A DNA stretch of 64,000 nucleotides from Hoeflea sp. 108 (GCF_000372965.1 NZ_KB890024.1:1428839-1492838), one strand, 5' to 3'; shown: positions 27,502 through 37,860, numbered from the stretch's first letter. The notes: a model not told the origin generated them from the sequence alone. Numbers and translations are program-made.

Positions 27502-28952
27502 TGGCGCCCAGACTGCCGGCCATCATGAAAACAACTGCGGCGCGCCTTTCGGCGCTCTACCTGCTGCTGTTTGCCATCTGTGCGGTGCTGCTGGTCTTTT
27601 ACATGACCTCGCTGTCGGCCCGCATGCTGACCGCCCAGACCCAGGACACCATCAACGAGGAAGTGCTCGGCCTCGCCGCGGCCTACCAGCGCGGCGGCAT
27701 CCCCGTGCTCGTCCGTGTCGTCGAGCAGCGGTCGCGCCAGCCCGGCGCGAACCTCTACCTGCTCGCCGATCCCAATGGCCAGATATTGTCGGGCAACGTC
27801 CAGAGCATCCAGCCAGGCGTGCTGCAGCGCGAGGGCTGGACCGAGCTGCCGTTCTCCTACGAACGTTATGGCGAAAACACCGGCAGGCGTCCGCCCTTGG
27901 CGACCGAGCCCGCTGCCGAACAGCCGTCTCCTGACATCAGGCACAACGCCATCGCCGTGGTGCTGCGCCTGCCCAACCAGATGATCCTGCTCGTCGGCCG
28001 CGACCTGGGCGAACCGGAGCGCTTCAGAAGCGTCGTCCAGCGCGCCCTGATGGCGGCGCTCGGCATGATGGCTTTAGGTGGCCTGCTGATCTGGTATTTC
28101 GTCGGCCGCCGCGCCCTCAAGCACATCGACGGCGTCTCCGAAGCCAGCCGTCGGATCATGGGCGGCGACCTCAGCGGTCGCCTTCCGGTCACCGGCGCCG
28201 GCGACGAGTTCGACCGTCTGTCGGAAAACCTCAACGCCATGCTGGCCCGCATCGCCCATCTCAACGAAGGGCTGAAGCAGGTTTCCGACAACATTGCCCA
28301 CGATCTCAAGACGCCGCTGACGCGGCTGCGCAACCGTTCCGAGGCGGCATTGGCCGGCAAGAAGACGGCGGCCGACTATCGCGAGGTGCTGGAAGGCACG
28401 ATCGCCGAATCCGACCAGCTCATCCGCACCTTCAACGCCATCCTGATGATCTCACGTCTCGAGGCGGGCTATTCCGCCGAGGCGCTGGCCAAGGTCGATC
28501 TCGCCGAGGTGGTTCGCGACGTCGTCGAGCTCTACGAGCCTGCCGCCGAAGAGATGGGCGTCGGCCTGGAGGCGACGGTTGCCGGCAGCTGCGTCATCAA
28601 CGGCAACCGCGAACTGATTGCCCAGGCGCTGTCCAATATCGTCGACAACGCCATCAAATATTCGGCCGGCTCGGGCGAGAAGCCTGAGGTGAAGGTCGGC
28701 CTGCAGCGCGACGCCGGCGAAATCCGCCTGCTGGTCTCCGACAATGGCCAGGGCATTCCCGACGAGGGCGACCGCAAGCGTGCCACCGAGCGTTTCGTGC
28801 GGCTCGAGAAGAGCCGCTCGCAGCCAGGCTCAGGCCTCGGCCTCAGCCTCGCCAAGGCCGTGATGAAGTTTCACAACGGCCGGCTTGATCTTCTGCCTGG
28901 CAATCCCGGATTATCGGTCCTGATGGGATTCCCGGGGACGAAGGACGAATAG
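27501..28952 (+). CDS. Two-component sensor histidine kinase
   Basis: A 483-residue kinase starting at ATG 27501 inside the regulator stop; a second in-frame ATG at 27525 is possible. Helix 1 is SALYLLLFAICAVLLVFYMT, a periplasmic domain of about 130 residues follows, helix 2 is near residues 185-205, then HAMP (RRIMGGDLSGRLPVTG). HisKA has DNIAHDLKTPLTRLRNRSEA with His267. The ATPase shows NIVDNAIKYS, SDNGQGIPDEGD and GSGLGLSLAKAV. It pairs with the preceding regulator; glnE begins right after its stop. Confidence 0.88.
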   Translation: MAPRLPAIMKTTAARLSALYLLLFAICAVLLVFYMTSLSARMLTAQTQDTINEEVLGLAAAYQRGGIPVLVRVVEQRSRQPGANLYLLADPNGQILSGNVQSIQPGVLQREGWTELPFSYERYGENTGRRPPLATEPAAEQPSPDIRHNAIAVVLRLPNQMILLVGRDLGEPERFRSVVQRALMAALGMMALGGLLIWYFVGRRALKHIDGVSEASRRIMGGDLSGRLPVTGAGDEFDRLSENLNAMLARIAHLNEGLKQVSDNIAHDLKTPLTRLRNRSEAALAGKKTAADYREVLEGTIAESDQLIRTFNAILMISRLEAGYSAEALAKVDLAEVVRDVVELYEPAAEEMGVGLEATVAGSCVINGNRELIAQALSNIVDNAIKYSAGSGEKPEVKVGLQRDAGEIRLLVSDNGQGIPDEGDRKRATERFVRLEKSRSQPGSGLGLSLAKAVMKFHNGRLDLLPGNPGLSVLMGFPGTKDE

Positions 28953-31916
28953 ATGGCAAAAGTGGCGGCTAGCAAGGCAGCCTCCGATTGGCGGCTGGCC
29001 CCGGTTGTCGAGCTCAGTCCGCTCGATCCCGAGCGTGCCCGCAGCGAACTGGCCGAGCTAGCCGGGCAGGCCAGGGAGGAGGGGCTCGACCGGCTCGCCG
29101 CATTCCTCGAGGCCAGCGGGCCGCAGCAGAGCTTCCTTGCGGCGATCTTCGACCTTTCCGAGTTCATGCGCGACAGCTCCCGCCGCCAGCCGGAGATACT
29201 GGATCGCCTGTTCGACCAGAGCGTCGAGGAACGGCTTCAGGCCATCGGCGAGGCGATTGCCGGCACGCTGCGCGAAGACGGCCTCACCGAGGCGGTCCTG
29301 ATGATGCGGCTGCGGCGCCTGAAGTCGGAGGCGCACTTCCTCATTGCGCTTGCCGACCTCGCGGGCGAGGCAGATGCGTCGCAAAGCGTTGTCAGGCTGA
29401 GCGATCTCGCCGACGCCTGCACCGGTGCTGCAGTCGACTTCCTGCTCAGGGATGCCCACAATCAGGGCAAGCTCAAGCTGCCCGATCCCGACAACCCGTC
29501 CACTGGGTCCGGGTGGATTCTGCTCGGCATGGGCAAGCTCGGCGCCCACGAGCTCAATTTTTCATCCGACATCGACCTTGTGGTGTTCTTCGATCCTGAG
29601 GCGCCGGCGATCGTCGAACCGTTCGAAGCGGGCGACTTGTTCGCCCGGCTCACCCGACGCTTGGTCCGCATCATGCAGGACCGCACCGAGCATGGTTATG
29701 TCTTCCGCACCGATCTCCGGCTGCGGCCCGATCCCGGTTCGACGCCGCTGGCAATATCCGTTCACGCAGCATTGCATTATTACGAGAGCCGCGGCCAGAA
29801 CTGGGAGCGCGCGGCGATGATCAAGGCGCGCCCGGTGGCCGGCGACCTCGCGGCGGGAGCAGCCTTCCTCAAGGAGCTGCAGCCCTATGTCTGGCGCAAA
29901 TACATGGACTATGCGGCCATCGCCGACGTCCATTCGATCAAGCGCCAGATCCACGCCCACAAGGGCCACGGCGAGGTGGCAGTCAAGGGCCACAACGTCA
30001 AGCTCGGCCGTGGCGGCATCCGCGAGATCGAGTTCTTCGTCCAGACCCAGCAACTGATTGCCGGCGGCCGCTTCCCCGAACTGCGCGGCCGCGCCACGGT
30101 GCCGATGCTCGACCAACTGGCCGTGCGTGGCTGGATCACCATGGAGGCCCGCGACGCGCTGGAGCGCCAGTACTGGTTCCTGCGCCGGGTCGAGCACGCC
30201 ATCCAGATGGTTGCCGACGAGCAGACCCATACGCTGCCGGAGGACGACGAGGGCATCGAGCGCATAGCCCACATGCTCGGCTTTGCCGACGCCGAGATCT
30301 TCTCCAGGGTATTCAGGTCCTCGCTCCAGGAAGTCGAGGGTCACTACGCGGCGCTGTTCGAGACGGCGCCCGAGCTGTCGTCTGGCGTTGGAAATCTAGT
30401 CTTCACCGGCGATGTCGACGATCCCGACACGCTTCACACCTTGCATCAACTTGGCTTCCAGCGCCCGTCCGACATCTGCCGCGTCATCCGCAGCTGGCAC
30501 TTCGGCCGCTACCGCGCCACCCAGTCGGCGGAAGCACGCGAGCGCCTGACCGAACTCACGCCTGCACTGCTCGAATCCTTCGGCAAGACGCGCCGGGCCG
30601 ATGAGGCGCTGATGCGCTTCGACGAGTTTCTGGCGGGGCTGCCCGCCGGCATCCAGCTGTTCTCGCTGCTGCAGTCGAACCCGGCACTGCTCAAGCTGCT
30701 CGCCACCATCATGGGAGCAGCACCCCGGCTGGCCGGCATCATCACGCGCAGGCCGCATGTCTTCGACGGCCTGCTCGATCCCGCACTCCTGTCCGAATTG
30801 CCCGATCGCGCCTATCTTGCGGCGCGCCTGCAGGCCTTCCTCGAAAGCACCAGGCTCTACGAGGAGGTGCTGGATCGCCTGCGCATTTTCGCCGCCGAGC
30901 AGAAGTTCCTGATCGGCGTCCGCCTGCTCGCAGGTGCCATCGACGCCTCGCGCGCCGGCAAGGCCTTTTCCGATCTCGCCGACCTGACCGTGGGAGCCGC
31001 ACTCGACGCGGTCCAGGCCGAGTTCGCCCTGCGCCATGGCCGGATTTCAGGCGGGCGCGTCACCATCCTTGGCATGGGCAAGCTCGGCAGCCGAGAGCTC
31101 ACCGCCGGCTCCGATGTCGACCTGATCCTGCTCTACGACCACGACGAGCATGCCGAGGAGTCGGATGGCGACAAGCCGCTGGCGCCGTCGCACTATTATG
31201 CCCGCATGACCCAGCGCCTGATCGCCGCCGTCTCGGCGCCCACGGCCGAAGGCGTGCTCTACGAACTCGACCTCAGGCTGCGCCCGTCGGGCAACAAGGG
31301 GCCGGTTGCGACGCACATTTCGTCCTTCCGCAAATACCAGCGCGAGGACGCCTGGACCTGGGAGCACATGGCGCTGACCCGCGCCCGACCCATCGCTGGC
31401 GACGCCTCCCTGTGCGCCGAGGTCGATGCCGAAGTGGCAGGCATCATAGCCTTGCCGCGAGATGCCGCGAAGGTGGCGACCGAGGCGCGCGACATGCGCA
31501 AGCTGATCGAGGAAGAGAAGCCGCCACACGACCTCTGGGACATCAAGCTCGTGCCCGGCGGGCTCATCGATCTCGAATTCATCGCCCAGGTGGCCGTGTT
31601 GACGGGCGGGATCGAGGGCAGGGATCGCACGACCGGAACCGTCGATGTGCTGCATCGACTGGCACCCGCCTTTGCCGATGCGCAACTGCGCCAGGACCTA
31701 GTCGACGCCTACGGACTCTATTCGGCGATCATGCAAATGACGAGGCTGTGCCTCACCGGCGCGTTCGAGCGGAACGACGTTCCGCCGGGGCTTTCCGACC
31801 TGTTGCTTGCGGCGACGGACTTGCCCGATTTCAGCGTGCTCGAGGCACATCTCAAGGAAACGTCGCAGAAGGCTCGAGTTGATTTCGACCGTCTGCTTCG
31901 TGCGAAGCGTAGGTGA
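28953..31916 (+). CDS. glnE: Bifunctional glutamine synthetase adenylyltransferase/deadenylylase
   Basis: A 987-residue enzyme with two nucleotidyltransferase domains: GMGKLGAHELNFSSDIDLVV at about residues 193-212 (deadenylylase) and GMGKLGSRELTAGSDVDLIL at about residues 708-727 (adenylylase). A linking region and GlnD-type helical domains lie between and after. It controls glutamine synthetase by adding or removing AMP in response to PII and glutamine. It starts immediately after the kinase stop. Length is normal. Confidence 0.95.
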   Translation: MAKVAASKAASDWRLAPVVELSPLDPERARSELAELAGQAREEGLDRLAAFLEASGPQQSFLAAIFDLSEFMRDSSRRQPEILDRLFDQSVEERLQAIGEAIAGTLREDGLTEAVLMMRLRRLKSEAHFLIALADLAGEADASQSVVRLSDLADACTGAAVDFLLRDAHNQGKLKLPDPDNPSTGSGWILLGMGKLGAHELNFSSDIDLVVFFDPEAPAIVEPFEAGDLFARLTRRLVRIMQDRTEHGYVFRTDLRLRPDPGSTPLAISVHAALHYYESRGQNWERAAMIKARPVAGDLAAGAAFLKELQPYVWRKYMDYAAIADVHSIKRQIHAHKGHGEVAVKGHNVKLGRGGIREIEFFVQTQQLIAGGRFPELRGRATVPMLDQLAVRGWITMEARDALERQYWFLRRVEHAIQMVADEQTHTLPEDDEGIERIAHMLGFADAEIFSRVFRSSLQEVEGHYAALFETAPELSSGVGNLVFTGDVDDPDTLHTLHQLGFQRPSDICRVIRSWHFGRYRATQSAEARERLTELTPALLESFGKTRRADEALMRFDEFLAGLPAGIQLFSLLQSNPALLKLLATIMGAAPRLAGIITRRPHVFDGLLDPALLSELPDRAYLAARLQAFLESTRLYEEVLDRLRIFAAEQKFLIGVRLLAGAIDASRAGKAFSDLADLTVGAALDAVQAEFALRHGRISGGRVTILGMGKLGSRELTAGSDVDLILLYDHDEHAEESDGDKPLAPSHYYARMTQRLIAAVSAPTAEGVLYELDLRLRPSGNKGPVATHISSFRKYQREDAWTWEHMALTRARPIAGDASLCAEVDAEVAGIIALPRDAAKVATEARDMRKLIEEEKPPHDLWDIKLVPGGLIDLEFIAQVAVLTGGIEGRDRTTGTVDVLHRLAPAFADAQLRQDLVDAYGLYSAIMQMTRLCLTGAFERNDVPPGLSDLLLAATDLPDFSVLEAHLKETSQKARVDFDRLLRAKRR

Positions 31917-31978
31917 GGTGAGGGGACGCCTCGCCGGCTTCGCAAGGCATCGGGGGTAACGATGCAGAAGGAAAGACC

Positions 31979-32446
31979 ATGAAGAAGACGCTCAAGATGG
32001 CCATCGCGTTCATCTCGCTTGCGGGTGCTGCGGCCACCGCGCACGCTGCCACGCAGGCCGGACCTGGACGCAACGACAAGCTGTCACGCTTCGAAAGGGC
32101 CGATACCGACAAAAGCGGCGACGTGACCTTCGAGGAATTCGCGGCCCTGATGAACAACCGCTTCGCCAAGGCGGACGCCGATGGCGACGGCAAGATCACT
32201 GTCGGCGAACTGGCCGAGCAGATCCACAACAAGAAGCGGGCCGAGCGCATGGCCGAACGCATCATCAAGCGTTACGACGCCAATGGCGACGGCGTACTGA
32301 CCAAAGCTGAGATCGAGAACAGGCAGAAGAAGCTGTTTGCACTTCTCGACGTTAACGACGACGGCAAGCTGGTCAAGGACGAGATGCCCCAGCGCCAGGC
32401 CAAGCACCACGAGCGTCCGCATGGCAAGGGCTCGATGAAGCTCTGA
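31979..32446 (+). CDS. Exported calcium-binding protein with four EF-hands
   Basis: A 155-residue protein with a signal peptide (MAIAFISLAGAAATAHAA). Four EF-hand loops are spaced along the mature part: DTDKSGDVTFEE, DADGDGKITVGE, DANGDGVLTKAE and DVNDDGKLVKDE. All have acidic residues at loop positions 1, 3, 5 and 12, so all could bind Ca2+. The C-terminus is His/Lys-rich. Similar secreted EF-hand proteins (calsymin type) exist in rhizobia. A strong terminator follows 46 nt after the stop. Confidence 0.88.
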   Translation: MKKTLKMAIAFISLAGAAATAHAATQAGPGRNDKLSRFERADTDKSGDVTFEEFAALMNNRFAKADADGDGKITVGELAEQIHNKKRAERMAERIIKRYDANGDGVLTKAEIENRQKKLFALLDVNDDGKLVKDEMPQRQAKHHERPHGKGSMKL

Positions 32447-32491
32447 AGCGGCGACACGCCACCCCGGCGGGCAGCCGCCGGGCCTCCTCTC

Positions 32492-32515
32492 AAGGCCGCG
32501 TCACGCGGCCTTTTT
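32492..32515 (+). terminator. Intrinsic terminator of the EF-hand gene, overlapping the pleC 3' end
   Basis: AAGGCCGCG at 32492-32500 pairs with CGCGGCCTT at 32504-32512 around a 3-nt loop, followed by TTT. The loop is the reverse complement of the pleC stop codon (32501-32503), so the terminator stem also encodes the last residues (KKAA) of the PleC-like kinase on the other strand. Confidence 0.75.
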
Positions 32516-34834
32516 CATGACGCGGCTGTTCCTGCGCACCGGGATCCGTACGGCAACGATGGTGCCGACGCCTTCGGTCGAGCGGATCTTGAGGGCGCCG
32601 CCATGCAATTCGGCCAGCGAGCGTGAGATCGCGAGGCCGAGGCCGGAGCCTTCGTGGTTCTTGGAGAACTGGTTCTGCACCTGCTCGAACGGCCGGCCGA
32701 GCTTGCCCAGCGCGTGCTTGGGAATGCCGCAGCCATTGTCCTCGATCGACAGCGTCAGCGCCCCCGAGGCGTTGCGGGCGCGCACCGAGATTCGGCCGCC
32801 CTGACCGGTGAACTTCACGGCGTTGGACAAAAGGTTGATGACGATCTGCTTGATGGCGCGGCGGTCGGCGAACAGTGTCATCTCGTCGGCGATCTGGGTC
32901 TCGAGCGTGATCTGCTTCTGCGCCGCCTGCAGCGAGATAACCCGCACAGTCTCGCGGATCAGCGGGCACAGGTCGATCTCTTCGCGGTCCATCGAGAACT
33001 GGCCGGCCTCTATCTTCGACATGTCGAGGATGTCGTTGATCACGCCCAGCAGGTACTTGCCGCTCGAATTGATGTCGCGGGCATACTCCTCGTAGCGCGG
33101 CGAACCCAGCGGCCCGAACAGCTTGCCTTCCATCAGCTCCGAGAAGCCGATGACGGCGTTGAGCGGCGTCCTGAGCTCATGGGACATGTTGGCCAGGAAT
33201 TCCGACTTGGCCCGGTTGGCGGCCTCGGCGCGCTCGGTTTCCTTCATGTATTTGCGGTTGAGGTCGACCAGCTCACGCCCGCGTTCCTCTTCGGCGCGCC
33301 GCGCCAGGCTGAGGTCGTGGATCGTCGCCATCAGGCGCCGTTCGCTCTCCATCAGCTTGTCCTGGTGCTGCTTGATCTGGGTGATGTCGGATCCCACCGA
33401 CACCGTGCCGCCGTCGCGCGTCTTCAGCTCGTTGACCTGCAGCCAGCGGCCGTCGGCCAGTTGCCGCTCATAGCTGGCGCCGGCGCGCGGACCGTTGGCG
33501 GTGGCCAGCCTGCGCTCGGAGATCAGGGCGACCATGCGCTCTTCGAGATCTTCGCGCTCGGTGCCGGGCAGCACGTCGCGGTCGTTCAGGCCGTTGTCCT
33601 GCTGGTATTTCGAATTGCACATCACCAGCCGGTCGTTGGCGTCCCACAAGACGAAGGATTCCGTGATGTTCTCGATGGCAGTGCGCAGCCGAAGGTCGGC
33701 CGTCTCCGAGCGCATGGCGAGGTGGCGCTGCTCGGTGATGTCGACGGCGATGCCGGTCATCTGGATTTCCGGCGCCTCCGGGTCGATGACCTGGGCGCGG
33801 GCGCGCATCCACACCCAGCGGCCATCGGCATGGCGCATGCGGAACACACGGTCGATATGGTCGATCTCGCGCGCCACCACCTGGTTGGCCAATTCGAACA
33901 GGTCGCCGTCGTCGGCGTGGATGATACGGGCGACCTCGCCGAACGACAGCATGCCGTCGCAGGCCTCGTAGCCCAGCAATTCATACATCGAGCGCGACCA
34001 GTACATCTTGCCGCGCACCATGTCCCAGTCCCACAGGCCGCACTTGCCGCGCACGAGCGCCAGGTCGATGCGCTGGTGCGCCTCGAAATAGATGCTGTCG
34101 GCGGTCTGTGCCCGCGCCGCCTGGCCGAAATAGGCAAACAGGATGACGATCAGCACGCCAGCTGTCATGACGAACAGCGACACGTTCAGCGACACCGTCT
34201 TGCGCCATTCGGCGAACACGGCCTCCTGCGGGATCATTGCCGCCGCAGCAGCCCGTTTGCCGTCTGCCAGGCTCACTGCGGCAAACCAGTCCTGGCCGCC
34301 GACGCGCACGCTCATCACGCCGGCGCGGTCGCCGAACATGAACAGCGGCTGCCCGCCGCTGACGATCGCGTCGAGCGCCTGGCCCTGCCAGCCCGTCGAT
34401 TGCGGGCTCACAGCGATGACGCGGAAATTCTGATCGGTAAGCGCAACGACATGGCTGCGGCTCAGCGTGCCCTGCTGGCTGGTGCGTTCGAGCAGGTCCA
34501 GGCCGGCGGCGGCGAGCGGCTCCTGCTTGTTGGCCTCGACCATCAGCGAGCTGACAAGCTCGCCGGCGGCCAGCGACAGGATCGCCTTGGCGTTGCGCTC
34601 GACATCGTCGCGCTGGGCCATCAGCGACAGGAAACGGGTGCCGGCGACGATAACCAGGAAGATGACGATCAGCGTCGGGATCGAGCGGCGCAGCAGCGGT
34701 TCGGCTGCCAGCAGGCGGCGGTAGGCGGGTTCCGCGAAAAGACGTGCGTTGCCCGACAGGGCAGCGCCGCGCGCCTGCCTGCGTCGGACAACAGTCGTCT
34801 CATCGGGCGCGCCCCACGCGTCCGCCTTTGCCAT
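32501..34834 (-). CDS. pleC: PleC-like sensor histidine kinase with PAS domains
   Basis: A 777-residue kinase from ATG 34834, preceded by GGGGAG. A first membrane helix near residues 50-70 (IPTLIVIFLVIVAGTRFLSL), a periplasmic domain, and a second helix near residues 225-245 frame the sensor. Two PAS domains follow (about residues 265-385 with WDWDMVRGKMYWSRSMYELL, and about 395-510). HisKA has LANMSHELRTPLNAVIGFSE with His552. The ATPase has NLLSNAVKFTGQGG, EDNGCGIPKHAL and GSGLGLAISRSLAELHGG. PleC controls DivK phosphorylation in the alphaproteobacterial cell cycle. The architecture and position next to glnE fit PleC; the name is a family-level inference. Confidence 0.75.
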   Translation of the reverse strand: MAKADAWGAPDETTVVRRRQARGAALSGNARLFAEPAYRRLLAAEPLLRRSIPTLIVIFLVIVAGTRFLSLMAQRDDVERNAKAILSLAAGELVSSLMVEANKQEPLAAAGLDLLERTSQQGTLSRSHVVALTDQNFRVIAVSPQSTGWQGQALDAIVSGGQPLFMFGDRAGVMSVRVGGQDWFAAVSLADGKRAAAAAMIPQEAVFAEWRKTVSLNVSLFVMTAGVLIVILFAYFGQAARAQTADSIYFEAHQRIDLALVRGKCGLWDWDMVRGKMYWSRSMYELLGYEACDGMLSFGEVARIIHADDGDLFELANQVVAREIDHIDRVFRMRHADGRWVWMRARAQVIDPEAPEIQMTGIAVDITEQRHLAMRSETADLRLRTAIENITESFVLWDANDRLVMCNSKYQQDNGLNDRDVLPGTEREDLEERMVALISERRLATANGPRAGASYERQLADGRWLQVNELKTRDGGTVSVGSDITQIKQHQDKLMESERRLMATIHDLSLARRAEEERGRELVDLNRKYMKETERAEAANRAKSEFLANMSHELRTPLNAVIGFSELMEGKLFGPLGSPRYEEYARDINSSGKYLLGVINDILDMSKIEAGQFSMDREEIDLCPLIRETVRVISLQAAQKQITLETQIADEMTLFADRRAIKQIVINLLSNAVKFTGQGGRISVRARNASGALTLSIEDNGCGIPKHALGKLGRPFEQVQNQFSKNHEGSGLGLAISRSLAELHGGALKIRSTEGVGTIVAVRIPVRRNSRVMKKAA

Positions 34835-35000
34835 AAATGGCTCCCCGAAATCCCGTTTTGAAATGGCCGATCCGGCAAAACCGCACATCCGAATCGTCAC
34901 TAAAGAATCAAAGCTGATTCGCCTTGTCCAGTGGGCCGGACGAAAAAGATTAAAAGTTGCCTAAAAGTCAGCCGAATTTGCCCGCAACCGATCGACCAAG

Positions 35001-35038
35001 CAAAAGCGGCGACCCCGATGCCGAGGCCGCCGCTTTTG
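35001..35038 (-). terminator. Hairpin terminator of pepN
   Basis: CAAAAGCGGC at 35001-35010 pairs with GCCGCTTTTG at 35029-35038. On the minus strand the stem is followed by CTTGGTC; the T-run is within the stem. It lies 30 nt beyond the pepN stop. Confidence 0.65.
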
Positions 35039-35067
35039 GTCAGTCTGTCGGGCCTGAGGCCCGCCGA

Positions 35068-37713
35068 TCAGGCGAGCGTGCGGTCGATGATGTCGCGCAG
35101 GTCGGCCGACAGGCCTTCCTTGGCCTGCATCGACACCAACGCCGCACGGGCCTTGGCCTGGCGCTTGGGCTCAAGCGACCGCCACGAGCGGAGTGCGGTT
35201 GCGAGCCGTGCCGCCACCTGCGGGTTGCGCTTCTCGACCGTCAGCACCGTCTCGGCGAAGAACGTGTAGCCGGCGCCGTCGGCGCGATGGAAGCCGGTCT
35301 GGTTGGCACTGGCAAAACCGCCGATCAGCGAGCGCACCCGGTTCGGGTTGGCGATCGAGAAGGCGGGATGCTCGATCAGCGCCCTGACGGCGTCGACCGC
35401 ACCCGCGCCCGGCGCAGTTGCCTGGATCACGAACCACTTGTCCATCACCAGCGGATCGTTGCGATAACGCTTGTCGAACTCCGCGAGCGCATCCTTGGCC
35501 TCCGTCGTGCCGGCATGGCGATGCGCCAGAACCATAAGCCCCGCCGCGCGGTCCGTCATGTTGGCGGCGGCGGCGAAATGCTCGGCGGCAAGCTTTGCGC
35601 CGCCTGGCTGGGTGGCGAGATAGTCGAGCAACGTGTTGCGCAGCGCCCTCCGTCCGGCGCTCGCCGCATCGGGTGAGAACGCACCCGACTTCAGCAGATC
35701 GGCGTAAAGCTCGGAGAAGACTCCGCTATTGGTCGCGGCGATCGTCCCGGCCAGCGCTTCGCGCCCGGCAAAGATCGCGTCGGGATCGATGTTCTTGCCG
35801 ATCTCGCGGGCTATGTCGGCTTCGCCGGGCAGGGCGAGCGCCAGCGCCCGGAACGCGTGCTCGAGCGTCTTGTCGCCGGCGATGCGGCCGGCGAGCTTGG
35901 CCAGGTCTGGGCTGAAGGCCGGCTGCTTGCCGCCGAGGATGCCTTTGAAGGCAGCTATGTTGGCATCGGTCAAAAGTGTGTTGAACGCCTGCCAGCGCGA
36001 GAACGCGTCGCTGTCATGCGAGGCCAGGAACATCTGGTCTTCGGCCCGCTGCTCGACCGTCAGCGTGACCGGCGCCGAGAAGCCGCGGTTGAGCGACAGC
36101 ACCGGCCGTTCCGTCACGCCGGAGAAGGTTACCGCATGCCTGCGCTTGCGCACATGGATGACGCCGTTCTCGACGGTGGCGCCTTCCACGGCGCCATAGG
36201 CCAAGTCCTTGCCGTCGGCGCCGACGAGGCCGAAGGCGAGAGGAATGTGCATCAGCCGCTTGCGGCTTTCCGAAGGCGTCGGCGGCACCGACTGCTCGAT
36301 CTCGATGGTGAACTGTCCCGTCGCCGCATTGTGGTTGGTGCTGACGCTGAGATTGGGCGTGCCGGCCTGATGGTACCAAAGCGCGAACTGCGACAGGTCC
36401 TTGCCCGACACGTCCTCGAACACCTTGAGGAAGTCCTCGATGGTGGCGGCGTCGCCGTCATGACGCTCGAAATAGAGGTCCATGCCCTGGCGGAACAGTT
36501 CCGCGCCCAGCACGGTGCGGATCATCCGCACAACTTCCGAGCCCTTTTCGTAGACGGTCGCGGTGTAGAAGTTGTTGATCTCGCGATAGCGCCTGGGGCG
36601 GACGGGATGGGCCAGCGGCCCCTGGTCCTCGGGGAACTGGTGGGCGCGCAGCGTGCGCACCTCGGCAATGCGCTTGACCGGCCGCGAACGCTGGTCAGCC
36701 GAGAATTCGTGGTCGCGGAAAACGGTCAACCCTTCCTTGAGGCAGAGTTGGAACCAGTCGCGGCAAGTGATTCTGTTGCCTGTCCAATTGTGGAAATACT
36801 CATGCGCGATGATCGCCTCGATATTGGCGAAGTCGGCGTCCGTCGCGGTCTCCTCGTCGGCAAGCACATACTTGTCGTTGAAGATGTTGAGCCCCTTGTT
36901 TTCCATCGCGCCCATGTTGAAGTCGGACACGGCGACGATGTTGAAGACGTCGAGGTCGTACTCGCAGCCGAACACCTCTTCGTCCCACTTCATCGAGCGG
37001 CGGAGCGCGTCCATGGCGTAACCCGCCTGGTTCTCCTTGCCGTGCTCGACATAGATGCCGAGCTCCACCTGCTTGCCGGAAGCGGTGACAAAACGGTCCT
37101 TGATGCAGCCGAGGTCGCCGGCGACCAGCGCAAACAGATAGGACGGCTTGGGGAAGGGGTCATGCCAGACGGCATAGTGCCAGCCACCGCCAAGGTCGCC
37201 ATGCTCGACCGGATTGCCGTTGGCGAGCAGCAGCGGCGCCTCGGCGCGCTCGGCCTCGATGCGCACCGTGTAGACGGAGAGGATGTCCGGCCGGTCGAGG
37301 AAGTAGGTGATGCGGCGGAAACCCTCGGCTTCGCATTGGGTGCAATAGACCTTGCTCGAGCGATAGAGGCCCATCAGCGCCTCGTTGATCGACGGGGCAA
37401 GTTCGGTCTCGATCAGAAGCGTAAAGCGGCCGGACGCTGGCGGGTTGTGGATCACCAGCTTGTCGGGCGTCGCGTCGAAGCTGGCGGCGTCCACCGCCTC
37501 GCCGTCGATCTCGATGCGGCGCAGCGTCAGCCCGTCGCCGTCGAGTTCGAGCGGGATCGGCTTGTCAACGCCGTCACGCCGCTCGATGGTCAGCCGCGCT
37601 ACTGCCTTTGTGCTGTCCTTGCCGAGGCGGAAATCGAGTTCGGTCCTGGGGATCAGGTAGTCGCTGGGTCGGTAGTCCTCCAGGCGAAAAACCTGTCCGG
37701 TATCTGTGCGCAT
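35068..37713 (-). CDS. pepN: Aminopeptidase N (M1 family zinc peptidase)
   Basis: An 881-residue M1 peptidase from ATG 37713 (MRTDTGQVFRLEDYRPSDYL). It has the GAMEN substrate motif (FNMGAMENKGLNIFNDKYVL) and the zinc site IIAHEYFHNWTGNR, with His304, Glu305, His308 and the third ligand Glu327 (CLKEGLTVFRD). The C-terminal half is the Ig-like and helical domains of the gammaproteobacterial-type PepN. It removes N-terminal residues from peptides in the cytoplasm. The reading frame stays open for another 570 codons upstream, antisense to the next gene; that extension is not coding. Confidence 0.95.
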   Translation of the reverse strand: MRTDTGQVFRLEDYRPSDYLIPRTELDFRLGKDSTKAVARLTIERRDGVDKPIPLELDGDGLTLRRIEIDGEAVDAASFDATPDKLVIHNPPASGRFTLLIETELAPSINEALMGLYRSSKVYCTQCEAEGFRRITYFLDRPDILSVYTVRIEAERAEAPLLLANGNPVEHGDLGGGWHYAVWHDPFPKPSYLFALVAGDLGCIKDRFVTASGKQVELGIYVEHGKENQAGYAMDALRRSMKWDEEVFGCEYDLDVFNIVAVSDFNMGAMENKGLNIFNDKYVLADEETATDADFANIEAIIAHEYFHNWTGNRITCRDWFQLCLKEGLTVFRDHEFSADQRSRPVKRIAEVRTLRAHQFPEDQGPLAHPVRPRRYREINNFYTATVYEKGSEVVRMIRTVLGAELFRQGMDLYFERHDGDAATIEDFLKVFEDVSGKDLSQFALWYHQAGTPNLSVSTNHNAATGQFTIEIEQSVPPTPSESRKRLMHIPLAFGLVGADGKDLAYGAVEGATVENGVIHVRKRRHAVTFSGVTERPVLSLNRGFSAPVTLTVEQRAEDQMFLASHDSDAFSRWQAFNTLLTDANIAAFKGILGGKQPAFSPDLAKLAGRIAGDKTLEHAFRALALALPGEADIAREIGKNIDPDAIFAGREALAGTIAATNSGVFSELYADLLKSGAFSPDAASAGRRALRNTLLDYLATQPGGAKLAAEHFAAAANMTDRAAGLMVLAHRHAGTTEAKDALAEFDKRYRNDPLVMDKWFVIQATAPGAGAVDAVRALIEHPAFSIANPNRVRSLIGGFASANQTGFHRADGAGYTFFAETVLTVEKRNPQVAARLATALRSWRSLEPKRQAKARAALVSMQAKEGLSADLRDIIDRTLA

Positions 37714-37860
37714 GCGATTGGCCTTCCTCGACGTCCAACGCCTGTTGCGCGTTGGCAGAATAAATATGCGGCGGCTGCTCTTTACACGAAACGCCCCCTC
37801 GGCAAAACTGTCCGGGACCGCACATTTGCTGCGCTGCTCAACCAATCCCACGAGGCAATC

